64,000 nt of DNA from Flammeovirga kamogawensis (GTDB lineage Bacteria > Bacteroidota > Bacteroidia > Cytophagales > Flammeovirgaceae). Within the stretch, counting starts at the first letter, position 1, and every line of letters starts with the position of its first letter. The stretch covers positions 3,077,501 through 3,141,500 of the forward strand of contig NZ_CP076128.1 of assembly GCF_018736065.1 (NCBI RefSeq). Direction: 5' to 3'. Below are positions 9,641-19,391 of this stretch, in pieces. The notes below the pieces were generated by a model. That model searched no databases. It saw only the letters and a program-made list of their open reading frames with translations, and had not been told where the DNA came from. Position numbers and translations under genes: made by a program.

Positions 9641-10927
9641 ATGGCTATTCTATTTTACGTTATTGTATTTCTATCATTAGTGTATAGTATACTATCGATC
9701 TTCCCTAAGTTACAAGAGAATTATTCATTTTTAAAACCAAAAGTTGGTGCAGTTACTTTCTTTTCAGCTGTTGCAATTATTATTATTTCTAATGCAATAA
9801 TGTGGGCTGAACCTGGGTATCAATATTTTGTTACTTACCCTAATGGACAGAAATCTGCTATTATGAGTGAAGGTTATCATTTTACTTGGTTTGGTAAAGT
9901 GCAACCTTGGAGTAAATACATTGATATTACAACTGAAGATGTAGATGATGATGATAACTCTTCAATGAAAGCTGTACCAATTCGTTTTATTGATCAAGTT
10001 ACAGCATTAGGTTATCCTTCAGTTAGAGTACAAATGCCAAGAACTGAAGAAGCATTTATTGATGTAGCTATTAAATTTAGGTCTCAAGAAAATTTAGTAG
10101 CAATGACTTTAATTCCTACAATAAGAGAGCAACTTGTAAACACAGGTTATATGTATGCTGCACAAGACTATATTTCTGGTGATGCACAATCTTTCCGACA
10201 AACATTTGAGGAACAACTAAAAGATGGTTCTTATGAAGTTAGAAAAATTGAAATTGCCGATACATTATTTGATCAAGCAATCCAACAAGATGAAAGAGGT
10301 ATTAAGGAAATTAGAAAAAAATATCTTGTTGAAAAAGTAGCTGATGAAAATGGACGTTTTAAACGTATACCTAATGAAATTTCTGAAAATCACATTCTAA
10401 TTTCTCAAGTAGTGTTACCATCTATTGATATGGAATCTTCTTTCAAAAAACGTCTTGAATCACAAAGAGATGAGTCTGCAAATAGACAATTAGAAATTCA
10501 GAGAATTGAAACTGCAAAAGCTGCTCAATCTAGAATTTTAGCTGAAGGTGAAAGAGATAAAGCTGAAGAAAGAGTAAAAAGAGAAAAAGAACAAGTGTCT
10601 AGTTTAATTGCTATTGAAACTCAACTTAAGCAAGAAGAAACAAATAAAAAATTAGCCAAAATTAAATTCGAAACTGCTCAATTAGAAGCAAAAAGAGATA
10701 AGGTTATTGCAGAAACTATGGCCTATGCTAACAAACAACTGGTTGCTTCTGGTTTAACTCCAGAACAAAAATCTCTTTGGGAATACAGAAAAGACTCTGT
10801 TAAATGGGCAAACATTAGTAAAATAAAATTACCTGAACAATACTTCTCTGGTCAAGGTGGTAGTAAAGGTGGAGATTTATTATCTACAATAATTGCTGGG
10901 CAAATTGCTTCTTCTAAAGTGAAATAA
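9641..10927 (+). CDS. SPFH/band 7 domain membrane protein
   Basis: A 428-residue protein with two N-terminal membrane segments (about residues 3-20 and 37-54), a band 7/SPFH domain (about 58-260, starting WAEPGYQYFV) and a long charged coiled coil (about 270-380) rich in E, K, R and A. This is the layout of stomatin/prohibitin/flotillin-type scaffolds that form membrane rings or microdomains. It ends with a short glycine/serine tail. The gene is convergent with the flotillin-ATPase operon on the other strand and shares a terminator with it, so two SPFH proteins of different types lie side by side. Its function here is unknown; protease regulation and membrane organisation are the known roles of relatives. 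Confidence 0.85.
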   Translation: MAILFYVIVFLSLVYSILSIFPKLQENYSFLKPKVGAVTFFSAVAIIIISNAIMWAEPGYQYFVTYPNGQKSAIMSEGYHFTWFGKVQPWSKYIDITTEDVDDDDNSSMKAVPIRFIDQVTALGYPSVRVQMPRTEEAFIDVAIKFRSQENLVAMTLIPTIREQLVNTGYMYAAQDYISGDAQSFRQTFEEQLKDGSYEVRKIEIADTLFDQAIQQDERGIKEIRKKYLVEKVADENGRFKRIPNEISENHILISQVVLPSIDMESSFKKRLESQRDESANRQLEIQRIETAKAAQSRILAEGERDKAEERVKREKEQVSSLIAIETQLKQEETNKKLAKIKFETAQLEAKRDKVIAETMAYANKQLVASGLTPEQKSLWEYRKDSVKWANISKIKLPEQYFSGQGGSKGGDLLSTIIAGQIASSKVK

Positions 10928-10942
10928 GTATTATTTTTAATT

Positions 10943-10996
10943 AAAAAAAGCTCTAAAACTATTCATCAGATGATGTTTAAGTTTTAGAGCTTTTTT
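10943..10996. terminator. Bidirectional intrinsic terminator
   Basis: AAAAAAGCTCTAAAACT pairs with AGTTTTAGAGCTTTTTT around a 19-base loop. It serves both the plus-strand SPFH gene and the minus-strand giant ATPase gene. Confidence 0.9.
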
Positions 10997-11004
10997 AACC
11001 TTAA

Positions 11005-14000
11005 TTACTTCACAACGTAAATCATTTCTTTTTTAAGTGATTTAATAGCTCCAGAAATATCAGATAAATGAGTCAACATTTTTTCACCTTTCTGATCTCC
11101 TAGAACTTTTAAATTATTTTTCTTCCTAAAAGTCTGTTTGATTTCTTCCCATCGATTAAACTCCTCCTCTGTTAAAATTTCTAACGATTCTTTAAATTTT
11201 AAGAGGTTTTCTTCGGCAGCACTAGTCAATGTTTGCGATTCATTTTCGTAATGAGAAATAACAAGATCCTTTAATTCAGTATCATTCATTATTGGAGATA
11301 CCTTTTCTGCTAATTTATTCATATTACGATATGAACCTTGCAATTTAAATGGAGGTTCAATTCTATAATCATCATCTTGAGCAGCTGAGGAAACATAATT
11401 CTGATTTACTTTTAGAATTACATCTTGTACATAAAGTAATTGTTTAAATACTTTTATACTTTCTTCCTTTTCATCTGTAGATAAATTTACTTCTAACTCT
11501 AATGTTGAAAGACTATCATTTTTTATAGATGAAATAAGTTGATACAGGTCTTTTTTAGGATAGTTAGTCCATTGAGATATAAATTGATTTGACGTAAGAC
11601 AGTTTTCGATATAGCTTAATTCAAATGCTGTTTGAGTACTTCCTATCACTTCACCCAAATTATAAGTATCAGCTCTATTTGCTAACATATCAGGAATTTG
11701 AAACTTATCACCTGATTCTGTATATGGATTTCCTGCCATAATAACACAAAACCTTTTACCTCTCAAATCATATGTTTTGGTATCACCATTATATACACCT
11801 TCTATTTTACGTTGACCATCGCACAAAGAAATAAATTTTTGTAAAAATTCTGGATTACAATGTTGGATGTCATCTAAATAAAGCATTACATTATTACCCA
11901 TTTCTAAAGCTAAACCTAGTTTTTCTAATTCTTCTCTTGCAGTTGCATTAGGAGCTTCTTCTGGATCTAAAGACAATACTTGATGTCCAATTGATGGTCC
12001 ATTTATTTTCATAAAAATAAGCCCTAGTCTATTGGCTACATACTCCATTAATGTTGTTTTACCATACCCTGGAGGAGATATTAATAGCAACAAACCCATT
12101 AAATCTGTTCTCTTTTTCTTTCCTGAAGCTCCAATTTGTTTAGAAAGGTTTTCTCCAATTAATGGTAAATAGACATCATTAATCAATCTGTTTCTTACAA
12201 AAGATGATAATACTTTAGGTTCGAAAGATGTTAATTTAATATCTTTTTTAAATTCGGATAACACTTTTCCTCTTTGTTCAATATATGTATTAAACAAAGG
12301 AAGGTCTTTTCTAAGATGTTTTTTAATACGTTTAGAGAAGTCATGATAATTTAAAACATACTCTCCATTATTAATTAATGTATGATCTCCTAATAAGCCA
12401 GTTATAGATTCAGTATGGTTTATTGATACTACTTGTCTTTCTGCATTAAAAGTATCTACTAAAAGTAAACTTGCTTCTAAGGTATATTGGGTATATTTAG
12501 CAACTTCCCCTTTAAATGCTGTTGATTTAAATAGTGTTTCCCATCCAATATCTAAAAATGTAATCAGTTGATCCCAGTCTTTAGATAATCTTTGAATATT
12601 ATTTTTAAATGGTTCAACAAGATTTTTAGAAATCAATAACCTATTGAATTCCTCTTTTAAATAGTCTGCTTCTGCACTTACACTAAAATTAGACTCTGAA
12701 ATTAAATCAATTAAGCAAAGTGCTATATCTGTTGCATTAATATCATCTTGAATATTTAATTTTTCAAGAACAATATTACTATATGGGATTATATATTTTA
12801 ATATTGATGATGGGTCAACTTTTTCTAAAAAAGCTTGTTTAAATAGCGAAAAGCCTGTAGACCACTGATTTATTCTTTCTTTTTCTTCTTTAGGTAATTC
12901 TTTTAACCAAACCAATTGAGCTAACGCTCTTGTTTTAGTATCGTAACATAAAGTTTTTAAAGATAAATTTAATGCAGAATATGCTTGAATAATTTTTACA
13001 GCATCAACATCATGTACTCCTTTTAAATACCCTTCATTTAATGCTTTACTCATATATTCTAACACCTCTTTATCTAATTGTTCTTTTGATAAAGATTGAA
13101 TAATTGATGTATTGCCTCCATATTTTTGATTTACAAAAACATAAGCCAAATATTCTGCTCTATAAACAGATGAAGACTCTGAAGGAATTGACATTGTCCA
13201 CACATCTTGTGTACTCTCTAACGCTGTATTTTGTACTTCTGTAAAAAAATCTGTTCCTGTTAAATGGTAAAACAGATTCCCTTTCCTTTCTACAATAGTT
13301 GCATTTAATTCTTGTTGACTTACAGCGAAAGAATGTTTACCAAACCTAATAAATCCAGGACCATCAACATTTAATTCTGATCGGTCTCGTAATTGTCTTA
13401 CAGCTTCTTTCTGTGCATTTTTTAATGCTCCTAAAACTTCTTCCGCTTTAGAAGTCTCTCCTATTTCAGATAATTTAGTTGATGTATCTCTTAATTTTTC
13501 AATTAATAAATCCGTTGAGAAGTAAGCTATCAATTGATCTTCCTTTTCAATCTTTTTTGCTTTTGATAAAATTGATTGAATCATTCTATCAGCAGAATTT
13601 CGTAAACGTATTGATTTACGATTACGTACCTCTTCTAATTGAATTTTCTTATTTTCAAATGCACTCGCAACTTCTTCTCTTTTTATTTCTAATTGCTCAG
13701 CAAAAGAATCATGTTCAGAGAATTTACCTTCTAACTCTTCTATTTGAGCAGATAATTTACTTAGGTACTCTTCACATTCTTCTGGGCTATTTGCTATATC
13801 TAAAAAACTAGATACTGATTGTTCCAATAATCTAAATTGAGCTGTAAATTCTGCATTTGCTTCAGCTTTAGATAATTGTGTCTTTTTCTCTTTAGATTGG
13901 GCTTTTACACTATTTAACGACGAAAACAGATTAGAAATTCTATTTATTATTTCTGCAGTTTGCGTTGGGTCTTTGATATTTAAATTAGAAACTGTTTCAA

Positions 14001-15873
14001 TAAGTAATTCTAACTCCTTACCTATTGTTGCTAACTCTTCTATTGCTTCATCAATATCTACAGTTTTATCTATAGTTTCTAATGCCTTTCTTATTTCACC
14101 AATTTTAGAAACAAATGCATTTAAAGCATCTTCTCCTAAAAGAAAACGTGTACAGCGTTCTCCTAATTTTTGTGTCTGCTCTTTTAATTTAACTTCCCAC
14201 TCTTCTAGTGGTTCAATAGAAATATATCTAACCTCTTTTAAGCCTACAGCTTTTCCTCTTAAGGCTCTTAAAGTTGCAAGAGCCTTTACAAAACCTGTTA
14301 TATCTTTATAGGTTTCCCTATCTGTTTCTCTAGTTATCTTAATACACTCTGTATTAAATGCAGTTTCTTCTTCTTCTGCATTTTTACGTTGTCTATTTAC
14401 TTTTTCATACTCTTCTATTGCAGCACCAGCAGTATTTTGAATCGATAATAAAGGAGTAGATAATTTACCTACATCTTCTCGTTCTAGCCAAGTGTAAATA
14501 TCTAAAGTACTTGTAGTCTCATGAAGAATATCAGAATATAAACCAAGGTAGCTATCTGGCTTATTACAAAGTACATGTATACTCTTCATCTGTGCCATTG
14601 CCTTTACAACTTCTTTATTCCCAACATTTATTAAAAAATGTTCTTTTGTACTTTGTATTTGAACAGCATCTGGATCTACAAATGGAGATTGAAGAATTTG
14701 TAATGTATGTGTTTTTCTTGGTTCATTATCAGATTTAAAATAAACCAATTCTCCATTCTTAAATAATGAATACCCATTACATTTTAAAGGAGGCTGAACT
14801 GTTTGTTCAATAACATTATAAGATAATAATACATACTCTCCTGTGTCTCTTTGATAGAATACGAAGAGGTAGTCTTCTCCATTTGGGGCTACTATCTTTT
14901 TCTTAAATACCCAATCATGCTCAATTTTTTCAAATATCTTGTACTCACCATTTTGTAGATAATAACCATTTGAAAAAATGACACCTTGTTCCTCAGGTAA
15001 AAGGATACAAGCATTTGATATAGCATTAACCCGTAATGCTGTTTTAAGTTTATCGTTATAAATAAAATAACGCCATACTTTCTCTCTATACGGAAGTACT
15101 TTCAATAAAATTAAATTACCTAAGTCAGCAAAATGAATATCTCCATCTTCTAATCTTTGATCTTTTTCATCTACCTCTTCAGCTAAAATACCTTCACCTT
15201 CAGAAGTATTATCTTCAATTTTAATTGTTAGATCTCCCCCTACAGTTTCTACAAATACCTTATCATTTATAGAAACATGAGGATGTAATCCCTCTCTAAA
15301 ATCTTCTCTCTTTGTTTTAACCCATTCAAATTCATGTTGAGAAGGAAACTTAACTTCATGTTCACTCCTGGCATCTACATATTTAAGAGATTCATTCTCT
15401 ACACTCCACTTAAATGCCTTGATATCTCCAACACGATCGCTTATTTGAAACAGCATAAACAAGCTATTCCCAATTTTAAAAAATTGAGTAAACTTTGTGT
15501 CTTTATTGTATTGATAGAGCTCTCTAAAATCTTTTATAAATTGTTTATCATTTATAAGATTTAATGGTTCCGCATGGAAAGAATGAGATTCGTCCTTATA
15601 AGAATAAATGCTAAATACATCTGATAAAGTCATCTCAGTTCTTAAACCAAGTTGAACGTTATAACCAAAAATAAATGTATTACCAATAGGAATCATATCC
15701 CTTGCTGTACAATTATTTTCTGTCATCAATCTATCTGATGCTATTAATCCAATCTCAATTGAACCAAATAAATCTTTCCTTAGTGTATTTAATGCATCTA
15801 AAGAGTTTTGGAGTTCACTGCTGCTTTCTTGTAGTCTTTTTTGAAGAAGTTCGTATGTTCCGTTTTCAAGCAT
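11005..15873 (-). CDS. Giant AAA+ ATPase of the 'DNA repair ATPase' (DUF3686) type
   Basis: A 1622-residue protein and the last gene of a three-gene operon. The N-terminal 450 residues look like a beta-rich sensor domain (recurring short strands such as FIFGYNVQLG and DYLFVFYQRD). A coiled-coil region spans about 480-860. A helical region leads to a single AAA+ module with Walker A SPPGYGKTT (about 1265-1273), Walker B MLYLDDIQ (about 1328-1335) and a sensor segment MAGNPYTESGD (about 1378-1388). This matches proteins commonly named 'DNA repair ATPase', although to my knowledge the repair role is not experimentally established. No nuclease domain is visible. It is encoded with a flotillin and a YqiJ-like protein, which suggests a membrane-scaffold-linked remodelling ATPase. 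A hairpin at 15896-15933 separates it from the flotillin gene and may lower its expression. Confidence 0.8.
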   Translation of the reverse strand: MLENGTYELLQKRLQESSSELQNSLDALNTLRKDLFGSIEIGLIASDRLMTENNCTARDMIPIGNTFIFGYNVQLGLRTEMTLSDVFSIYSYKDESHSFHAEPLNLINDKQFIKDFRELYQYNKDTKFTQFFKIGNSLFMLFQISDRVGDIKAFKWSVENESLKYVDARSEHEVKFPSQHEFEWVKTKREDFREGLHPHVSINDKVFVETVGGDLTIKIEDNTSEGEGILAEEVDEKDQRLEDGDIHFADLGNLILLKVLPYREKVWRYFIYNDKLKTALRVNAISNACILLPEEQGVIFSNGYYLQNGEYKIFEKIEHDWVFKKKIVAPNGEDYLFVFYQRDTGEYVLLSYNVIEQTVQPPLKCNGYSLFKNGELVYFKSDNEPRKTHTLQILQSPFVDPDAVQIQSTKEHFLINVGNKEVVKAMAQMKSIHVLCNKPDSYLGLYSDILHETTSTLDIYTWLEREDVGKLSTPLLSIQNTAGAAIEEYEKVNRQRKNAEEEETAFNTECIKITRETDRETYKDITGFVKALATLRALRGKAVGLKEVRYISIEPLEEWEVKLKEQTQKLGERCTRFLLGEDALNAFVSKIGEIRKALETIDKTVDIDEAIEELATIGKELELLIETVSNLNIKDPTQTAEIINRISNLFSSLNSVKAQSKEKKTQLSKAEANAEFTAQFRLLEQSVSSFLDIANSPEECEEYLSKLSAQIEELEGKFSEHDSFAEQLEIKREEVASAFENKKIQLEEVRNRKSIRLRNSADRMIQSILSKAKKIEKEDQLIAYFSTDLLIEKLRDTSTKLSEIGETSKAEEVLGALKNAQKEAVRQLRDRSELNVDGPGFIRFGKHSFAVSQQELNATIVERKGNLFYHLTGTDFFTEVQNTALESTQDVWTMSIPSESSSVYRAEYLAYVFVNQKYGGNTSIIQSLSKEQLDKEVLEYMSKALNEGYLKGVHDVDAVKIIQAYSALNLSLKTLCYDTKTRALAQLVWLKELPKEEKERINQWSTGFSLFKQAFLEKVDPSSILKYIIPYSNIVLEKLNIQDDINATDIALCLIDLISESNFSVSAEADYLKEEFNRLLISKNLVEPFKNNIQRLSKDWDQLITFLDIGWETLFKSTAFKGEVAKYTQYTLEASLLLVDTFNAERQVVSINHTESITGLLGDHTLINNGEYVLNYHDFSKRIKKHLRKDLPLFNTYIEQRGKVLSEFKKDIKLTSFEPKVLSSFVRNRLINDVYLPLIGENLSKQIGASGKKKRTDLMGLLLLISPPGYGKTTLMEYVANRLGLIFMKINGPSIGHQVLSLDPEEAPNATAREELEKLGLALEMGNNVMLYLDDIQHCNPEFLQKFISLCDGQRKIEGVYNGDTKTYDLRGKRFCVIMAGNPYTESGDKFQIPDMLANRADTYNLGEVIGSTQTAFELSYIENCLTSNQFISQWTNYPKKDLYQLISSIKNDSLSTLELEVNLSTDEKEESIKVFKQLLYVQDVILKVNQNYVSSAAQDDDYRIEPPFKLQGSYRNMNKLAEKVSPIMNDTELKDLVISHYENESQTLTSAAEENLLKFKESLEILTEEEFNRWEEIKQTFRKKNNLKVLGDQKGEKMLTHLSDISGAIKSLKKEMIYVVK

Positions 15874-15895
15874 GAGGGTTGGAATTTTAGGAGAA

Positions 15896-15933
15896 AAATA
15901 GAGTTACCTCTTTTGGGTAAAAGAAGTAACTCT
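15896..15933 (-). terminator. Intercistronic hairpin, possible attenuator
   Basis: AGAGTTAC (15900-15907) pairs with GTAACTCT (15926-15933), extended by an imperfect CTCTTTT/AAAAGAA helix around GGGT. On the minus strand it is followed by TATTTTTC. It lies between the flotillin stop and the ATPase start, where it could terminate part of the transcripts. Confidence 0.5.
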
Positions 15934-15948
15934 AAAGAAAGTAATTAT

Positions 15949-18081
15949 TTAGTTTAATAGTGTTCCTGCTGCAACATTTGCAATACCAGATTTCTCTGCA
16001 GTTAATAAAGCACTATCTAACCAAGTTTTAGATTGATCATCTTGTGCCATTACCTTCATTTTACTTAATAATCCAGCAACACTAAGATTTTTGATATCTT
16101 CTGTAGAGATACCAAATTGATCTATATAACCTCTTACTTTACCAATAATATTTTTTCCGTCAGAATCATCTAATAAATTTTCTTTTACTTCTGTAGCCAC
16201 AGAACTCGTTTCAAAGAAAGAATCAACGGCATCGCCCATAGATATTGACTTAATAATTCTATCATATACTTGAGTTTCTCCACCTACAATACGAATATCA
16301 CTACTCTTCACAGCTTCAGCCATAACTGTAGCTTGGGCTTTAGTTAACTCTTGTTGCATTTCGAATTTAGCCAATGATAAATCTTTCTCTTGATTTAATT
16401 GAAGTTTAAACTTCTCTAACTCTAAAATTGCACCATCCATATGTTGTGCCGCTTTAGCTTCCGCTTCAATTCTCTGTGCTTCTATAAGTGCTTTTTGTTC
16501 TAATACTTTTGCTTCTGCTAAACCTTCTAATTCAATTGATTTAGATTTCTGCTCCATACCTTCTGCTTCAGCAATCATTTTCTTACGCAATACTTCTGCT
16601 TCAGCTTCACCTAATTGTCTATTTGCAGTAGCTTGAGCTTCGGAAGTTGTTGCAATAAACTGAGCTTCTGCTAATGCTTCTTTTTCTTTTGCTAAAGATT
16701 TAGCTTCAGATACCTGAGCTTCTGCAAACCCTTCTGTTGCTTGTTCTTTTACTTTTGCTTCTGCTAAAGTTTTAATTGCAGCTGCTTTCTGATTAGAAGT
16801 TTCAAAATCTGCTGCTGCTTCAATTTTCTTTTGCTCTGCTTGTAATTTAGAAGCTTCTTTTGCTGCTTCAGCTGCTTTTAATTCAGCCATTAAGCTTTCT
16901 TCTGCTTTTTGTTCTGCCAAAGTAATTGCTACTTTTTTCACACGCTGAGCTTCAGAAAATGCTTGTGTATCTTTGATTCTTTCTTCCTCTTCTACTACAG
17001 ATTTCTGAACTGCAATACGTTCTTTTATTACATCTTGAATATCCCTTTTTTGTTCTTCTAGAGATTTCTCTTTTGCAATAACGGCTAACTCTACAATCTT
17101 ATCTTTTTCAGTTTGGGCTAACTTCTGTTCTCTATCAATTTTTTCATTTTCTAACGCTTCAGTCTTCTCTATATTTTTACTAGCTACTAATATTTCTCGT
17201 TCTTTATTTTTTTCTTGAATTTCAAGTTCTTCATCAACATGAAGTTTCGCTTTTTCTGCTTTTAACCTTTCTTCCTGAACAACCGTTTCCGTTACAGATT
17301 CCTCTCTTGCACGAAGAGTTTCAATTTCTCTTTTCTGTCTTTCTTCAGCTTCGGCTTTTTGTTTATCTAGAATAAGAACAGCTTCAATCTTTTCAACATC
17401 TTGTTTTTTGATCTTTTTTTCTTCATCATTTTTAATAAGGTTAGCCTGAATTTTTTGATTTGCTGTTAAATCAATAATCTTCTTAATGCCTTCCGCATCT
17501 AAAATATTATCTGGATCTAAATACTCAATTTTAGTTTGCTCCAAATAATCTATTGCACAATCATCTAAAACATACCCATTTAAATCTGTTCCGATAATAT
17601 CAATAACTTCTTGTTTCATTTTTTCACGAGAAGTGTACAATTCAATAAAATCAAAACGTTTACCAATTGTTTTTAATGCTTCAGAGAACTTAGCTTCAAA
17701 AAGCGAGAATAATAATTCTGTATCTGATGCTCTTTCACAGCCAACTGTTTGTGCAACTGTTGCAATATCTTCTTCTTGGTTATTTACACGAATAAAGAAT
17801 ACCACTCGAATATCTGCACGTAGATTATCTTGACATATCAGTCCCTGTTTCCCCTCTCTACTGATTTCGATACTTTTTAAAGAAACATCCATTCTTTCTG
17901 CCTTATGGATAATAGGAATTACAAGGCCACCTTGAGTGATAACTCTTAGACCTCCCATACCTGTTCTTACTAAGGCTTTACCTTGAGGTACTTTTTTGTA
18001 AAAACTAATAATTGAACCTAATGTTCCAAAAATAAGAACTGCGACAATGCCCATCACTGCCAGTAACATTTGTGAATCCAT
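15949..18081 (-). CDS. Flotillin family protein (YqiK-like)
   Basis: A 710-residue flotillin. Residues 5-27 form one membrane anchor, followed by a band 7/SPFH domain (about 30-200, with KVPQGKALVRTGMGG and the segment RADIRVVFFIRV) and a very long alanine/glutamate/lysine-rich coiled coil (about 210-590), then a C-terminal flotillin domain (about 600-710). It is longer than E. coli YqiK (about 550 residues), mainly through the coiled coil. Flotillins form oligomeric membrane scaffolds. The preceding gene encodes a YqiJ-like partner, as in the E. coli yqiJ-yqiK pair, and the next encodes a giant AAA+ ATPase. The spacings of 41 and 75 bases support one operon. Confidence 0.9.
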   Translation of the reverse strand: MDSQMLLAVMGIVAVLIFGTLGSIISFYKKVPQGKALVRTGMGGLRVITQGGLVIPIIHKAERMDVSLKSIEISREGKQGLICQDNLRADIRVVFFIRVNNQEEDIATVAQTVGCERASDTELLFSLFEAKFSEALKTIGKRFDFIELYTSREKMKQEVIDIIGTDLNGYVLDDCAIDYLEQTKIEYLDPDNILDAEGIKKIIDLTANQKIQANLIKNDEEKKIKKQDVEKIEAVLILDKQKAEAEERQKREIETLRAREESVTETVVQEERLKAEKAKLHVDEELEIQEKNKEREILVASKNIEKTEALENEKIDREQKLAQTEKDKIVELAVIAKEKSLEEQKRDIQDVIKERIAVQKSVVEEEERIKDTQAFSEAQRVKKVAITLAEQKAEESLMAELKAAEAAKEASKLQAEQKKIEAAADFETSNQKAAAIKTLAEAKVKEQATEGFAEAQVSEAKSLAKEKEALAEAQFIATTSEAQATANRQLGEAEAEVLRKKMIAEAEGMEQKSKSIELEGLAEAKVLEQKALIEAQRIEAEAKAAQHMDGAILELEKFKLQLNQEKDLSLAKFEMQQELTKAQATVMAEAVKSSDIRIVGGETQVYDRIIKSISMGDAVDSFFETSSVATEVKENLLDDSDGKNIIGKVRGYIDQFGISTEDIKNLSVAGLLSKMKVMAQDDQSKTWLDSALLTAEKSGIANVAAGTLLN

Positions 18082-18122
18082 GAAATAATAGTCTAGTTAA
18101 TTAAAAATTAAGAAATTAAGTT

Positions 18123-18752
18123 TTATTCGGATATTGGTTGAACCAAATAACATTTTTCAGAATTATCGTATTCCAAAATTAACGCTTCTTCTCCTTTAGA
18201 GATATTCTCGTTATTTGAAGATTTTATATAAATTTTTTGCTCAGCTTTTCCTACTCTTACAGAAGCCTGACCTTTTCTATTATGGCTTGTAGCTAAAATA
18301 ACTTTACTTACTTTCCCGATTATAGTTCTATCCTCTTCCTCATTTAATTTTTTAAATAAAATTGAAAAAGGATAAGCAAAAAATCGAGTTAAGAATATTG
18401 ATAAAAATAAAATTGGTAAAAATGCTACTACAGCATATATAACTGATTCATTTCCTAAATAATGATTTCCTAAAACAGAAAACACCCACATCAAAGTAGA
18501 CAATACAGTAATTATAATCATTATCGGAACAGTGCCTAGGTATAGGAATTGTGCAGAAGATGCCCAAACTGATGAACTAAAACTGACATCATCAATATCT
18601 AAATCGACATCTACATCACCTTCAAATTGTAAATCAATAAAGTCTGGAGTTATAAAACCTACAAATACATTTAACCAGTATAGTAAGCATAAAAAAAGAA
18701 GAAAAGTATACGGTAAGTTGATTAGTTTCAGAGAGTCTTCCAGTAATTCCAT
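18123..18752 (-). CDS. YqiJ-like OB-fold membrane protein
   Basis: A 209-residue inner-membrane protein with about three hydrophobic segments (about 12-35, 67-93 and 100-125), an acidic loop of alternating aspartate and valine (FEGDVDVDLDIDDVSF, about residues 43-58), and a cytoplasmic C-terminal OB-type beta-barrel (about 143-205, starting RTIIGKVSKVI). This matches E. coli YqiJ and is related in layout to NfeD proteins, which accompany stomatins and flotillins. It heads the operon and lies 41 bases before the flotillin gene, which supports a partnership. The acidic aspartate repeat might bind cations; that is only a guess. Confidence 0.82.
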   Translation of the reverse strand: MELLEDSLKLINLPYTFLLFLCLLYWLNVFVGFITPDFIDLQFEGDVDVDLDIDDVSFSSSVWASSAQFLYLGTVPIMIIITVLSTLMWVFSVLGNHYLGNESVIYAVVAFLPILFLSIFLTRFFAYPFSILFKKLNEEEDRTIIGKVSKVILATSHNRKGQASVRVGKAEQKIYIKSSNNENISKGEEALILEYDNSEKCYLVQPISE

Positions 18753-18845
18753 TTTAGTTTTTTTAAGAGTAAACTAATATATGAATATTACACATCATAA
18801 TTTAAATAATGCGAATATTTAAGATTATTAACGGGTTTAAATACT

Positions 18846-18879
18846 AAATGGTTGATGAGTTTTACCCTATCAACCATTT
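18846..18879 (-). terminator. Possible terminator after the TPR protein gene
   Basis: AAATGGTTGAT pairs perfectly with ATCAACCATTT (11 bp) about 20 bases downstream of the TPR stop codon. The T-run on the minus strand is weak (AGTATTTAAA). Confidence 0.45.
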
Positions 18880-18899
18880 GTTTAACATTTTATAATTTT

Positions 18900-19391
18900 T
18901 TATTGCTCACCAAATTTATCATTTAAAAAATTATATGCATCTTCTGCTTCTTTTTTATTAAATGATGCTAATGCATCTGCTAGCTCTTTTCCTTTTGGGT
19001 ATCCTCCAAACATTGCAGGAGCATTGCCGTAATATCTCAATAAACCCCAATATGCTGGAACGTGTTGATTATCTAATTCTATAGCTTTCTCAAAAGCTTC
19101 TTTTGATTTTGGAGCAATCTGGATCAACTTAAACATATTAGCTCCTTTTGCCTGCTGACCTAAACTAGCACCATAATAGTAATAGTAATCAGCATTATTT
19201 GGAAACTCATTCTTTAACGTTTCGAATATTTCTTCAGCTTCTTCATTTTTCCATTGTTTTAAAAAGCTTAATCCTAAAAGTTCTTTTGCTTTAGGGTCTT
19301 TTTCTAAAAATGGTTGAAGTACCTCTCCTAATTGATCAAATTGATCTTGATCTAATAATTTTTCTACTCGTTCTATTATTTCCTTTTCCAT
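18900..19391 (-). CDS. Tetratricopeptide-like protein
   Basis: A 163-residue soluble protein that reads as a set of helical repeats: pairs such as DQFDQLGEVLQPFLEKDPKAKELLGLSFLKQWKN (about residues 15-48; the alternating pattern of TPR helices) and 'KEAFEKAIELDNQHVPAYWGLLRYY' near 90-115. It has no signal peptide, so it is cytoplasmic. Its ATG overlaps the TAA of tadA by one base (TAATG), so the two are translationally coupled. A role in protein-protein interaction is expected; nothing links it directly to tRNA editing except the coupling. Confidence 0.75.
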   Translation of the reverse strand: MEKEIIERVEKLLDQDQFDQLGEVLQPFLEKDPKAKELLGLSFLKQWKNEEAEEIFETLKNEFPNNADYYYYYGASLGQQAKGANMFKLIQIAPKSKEAFEKAIELDNQHVPAYWGLLRYYGNAPAMFGGYPKGKELADALASFNKKEAEDAYNFLNDKFGEQ

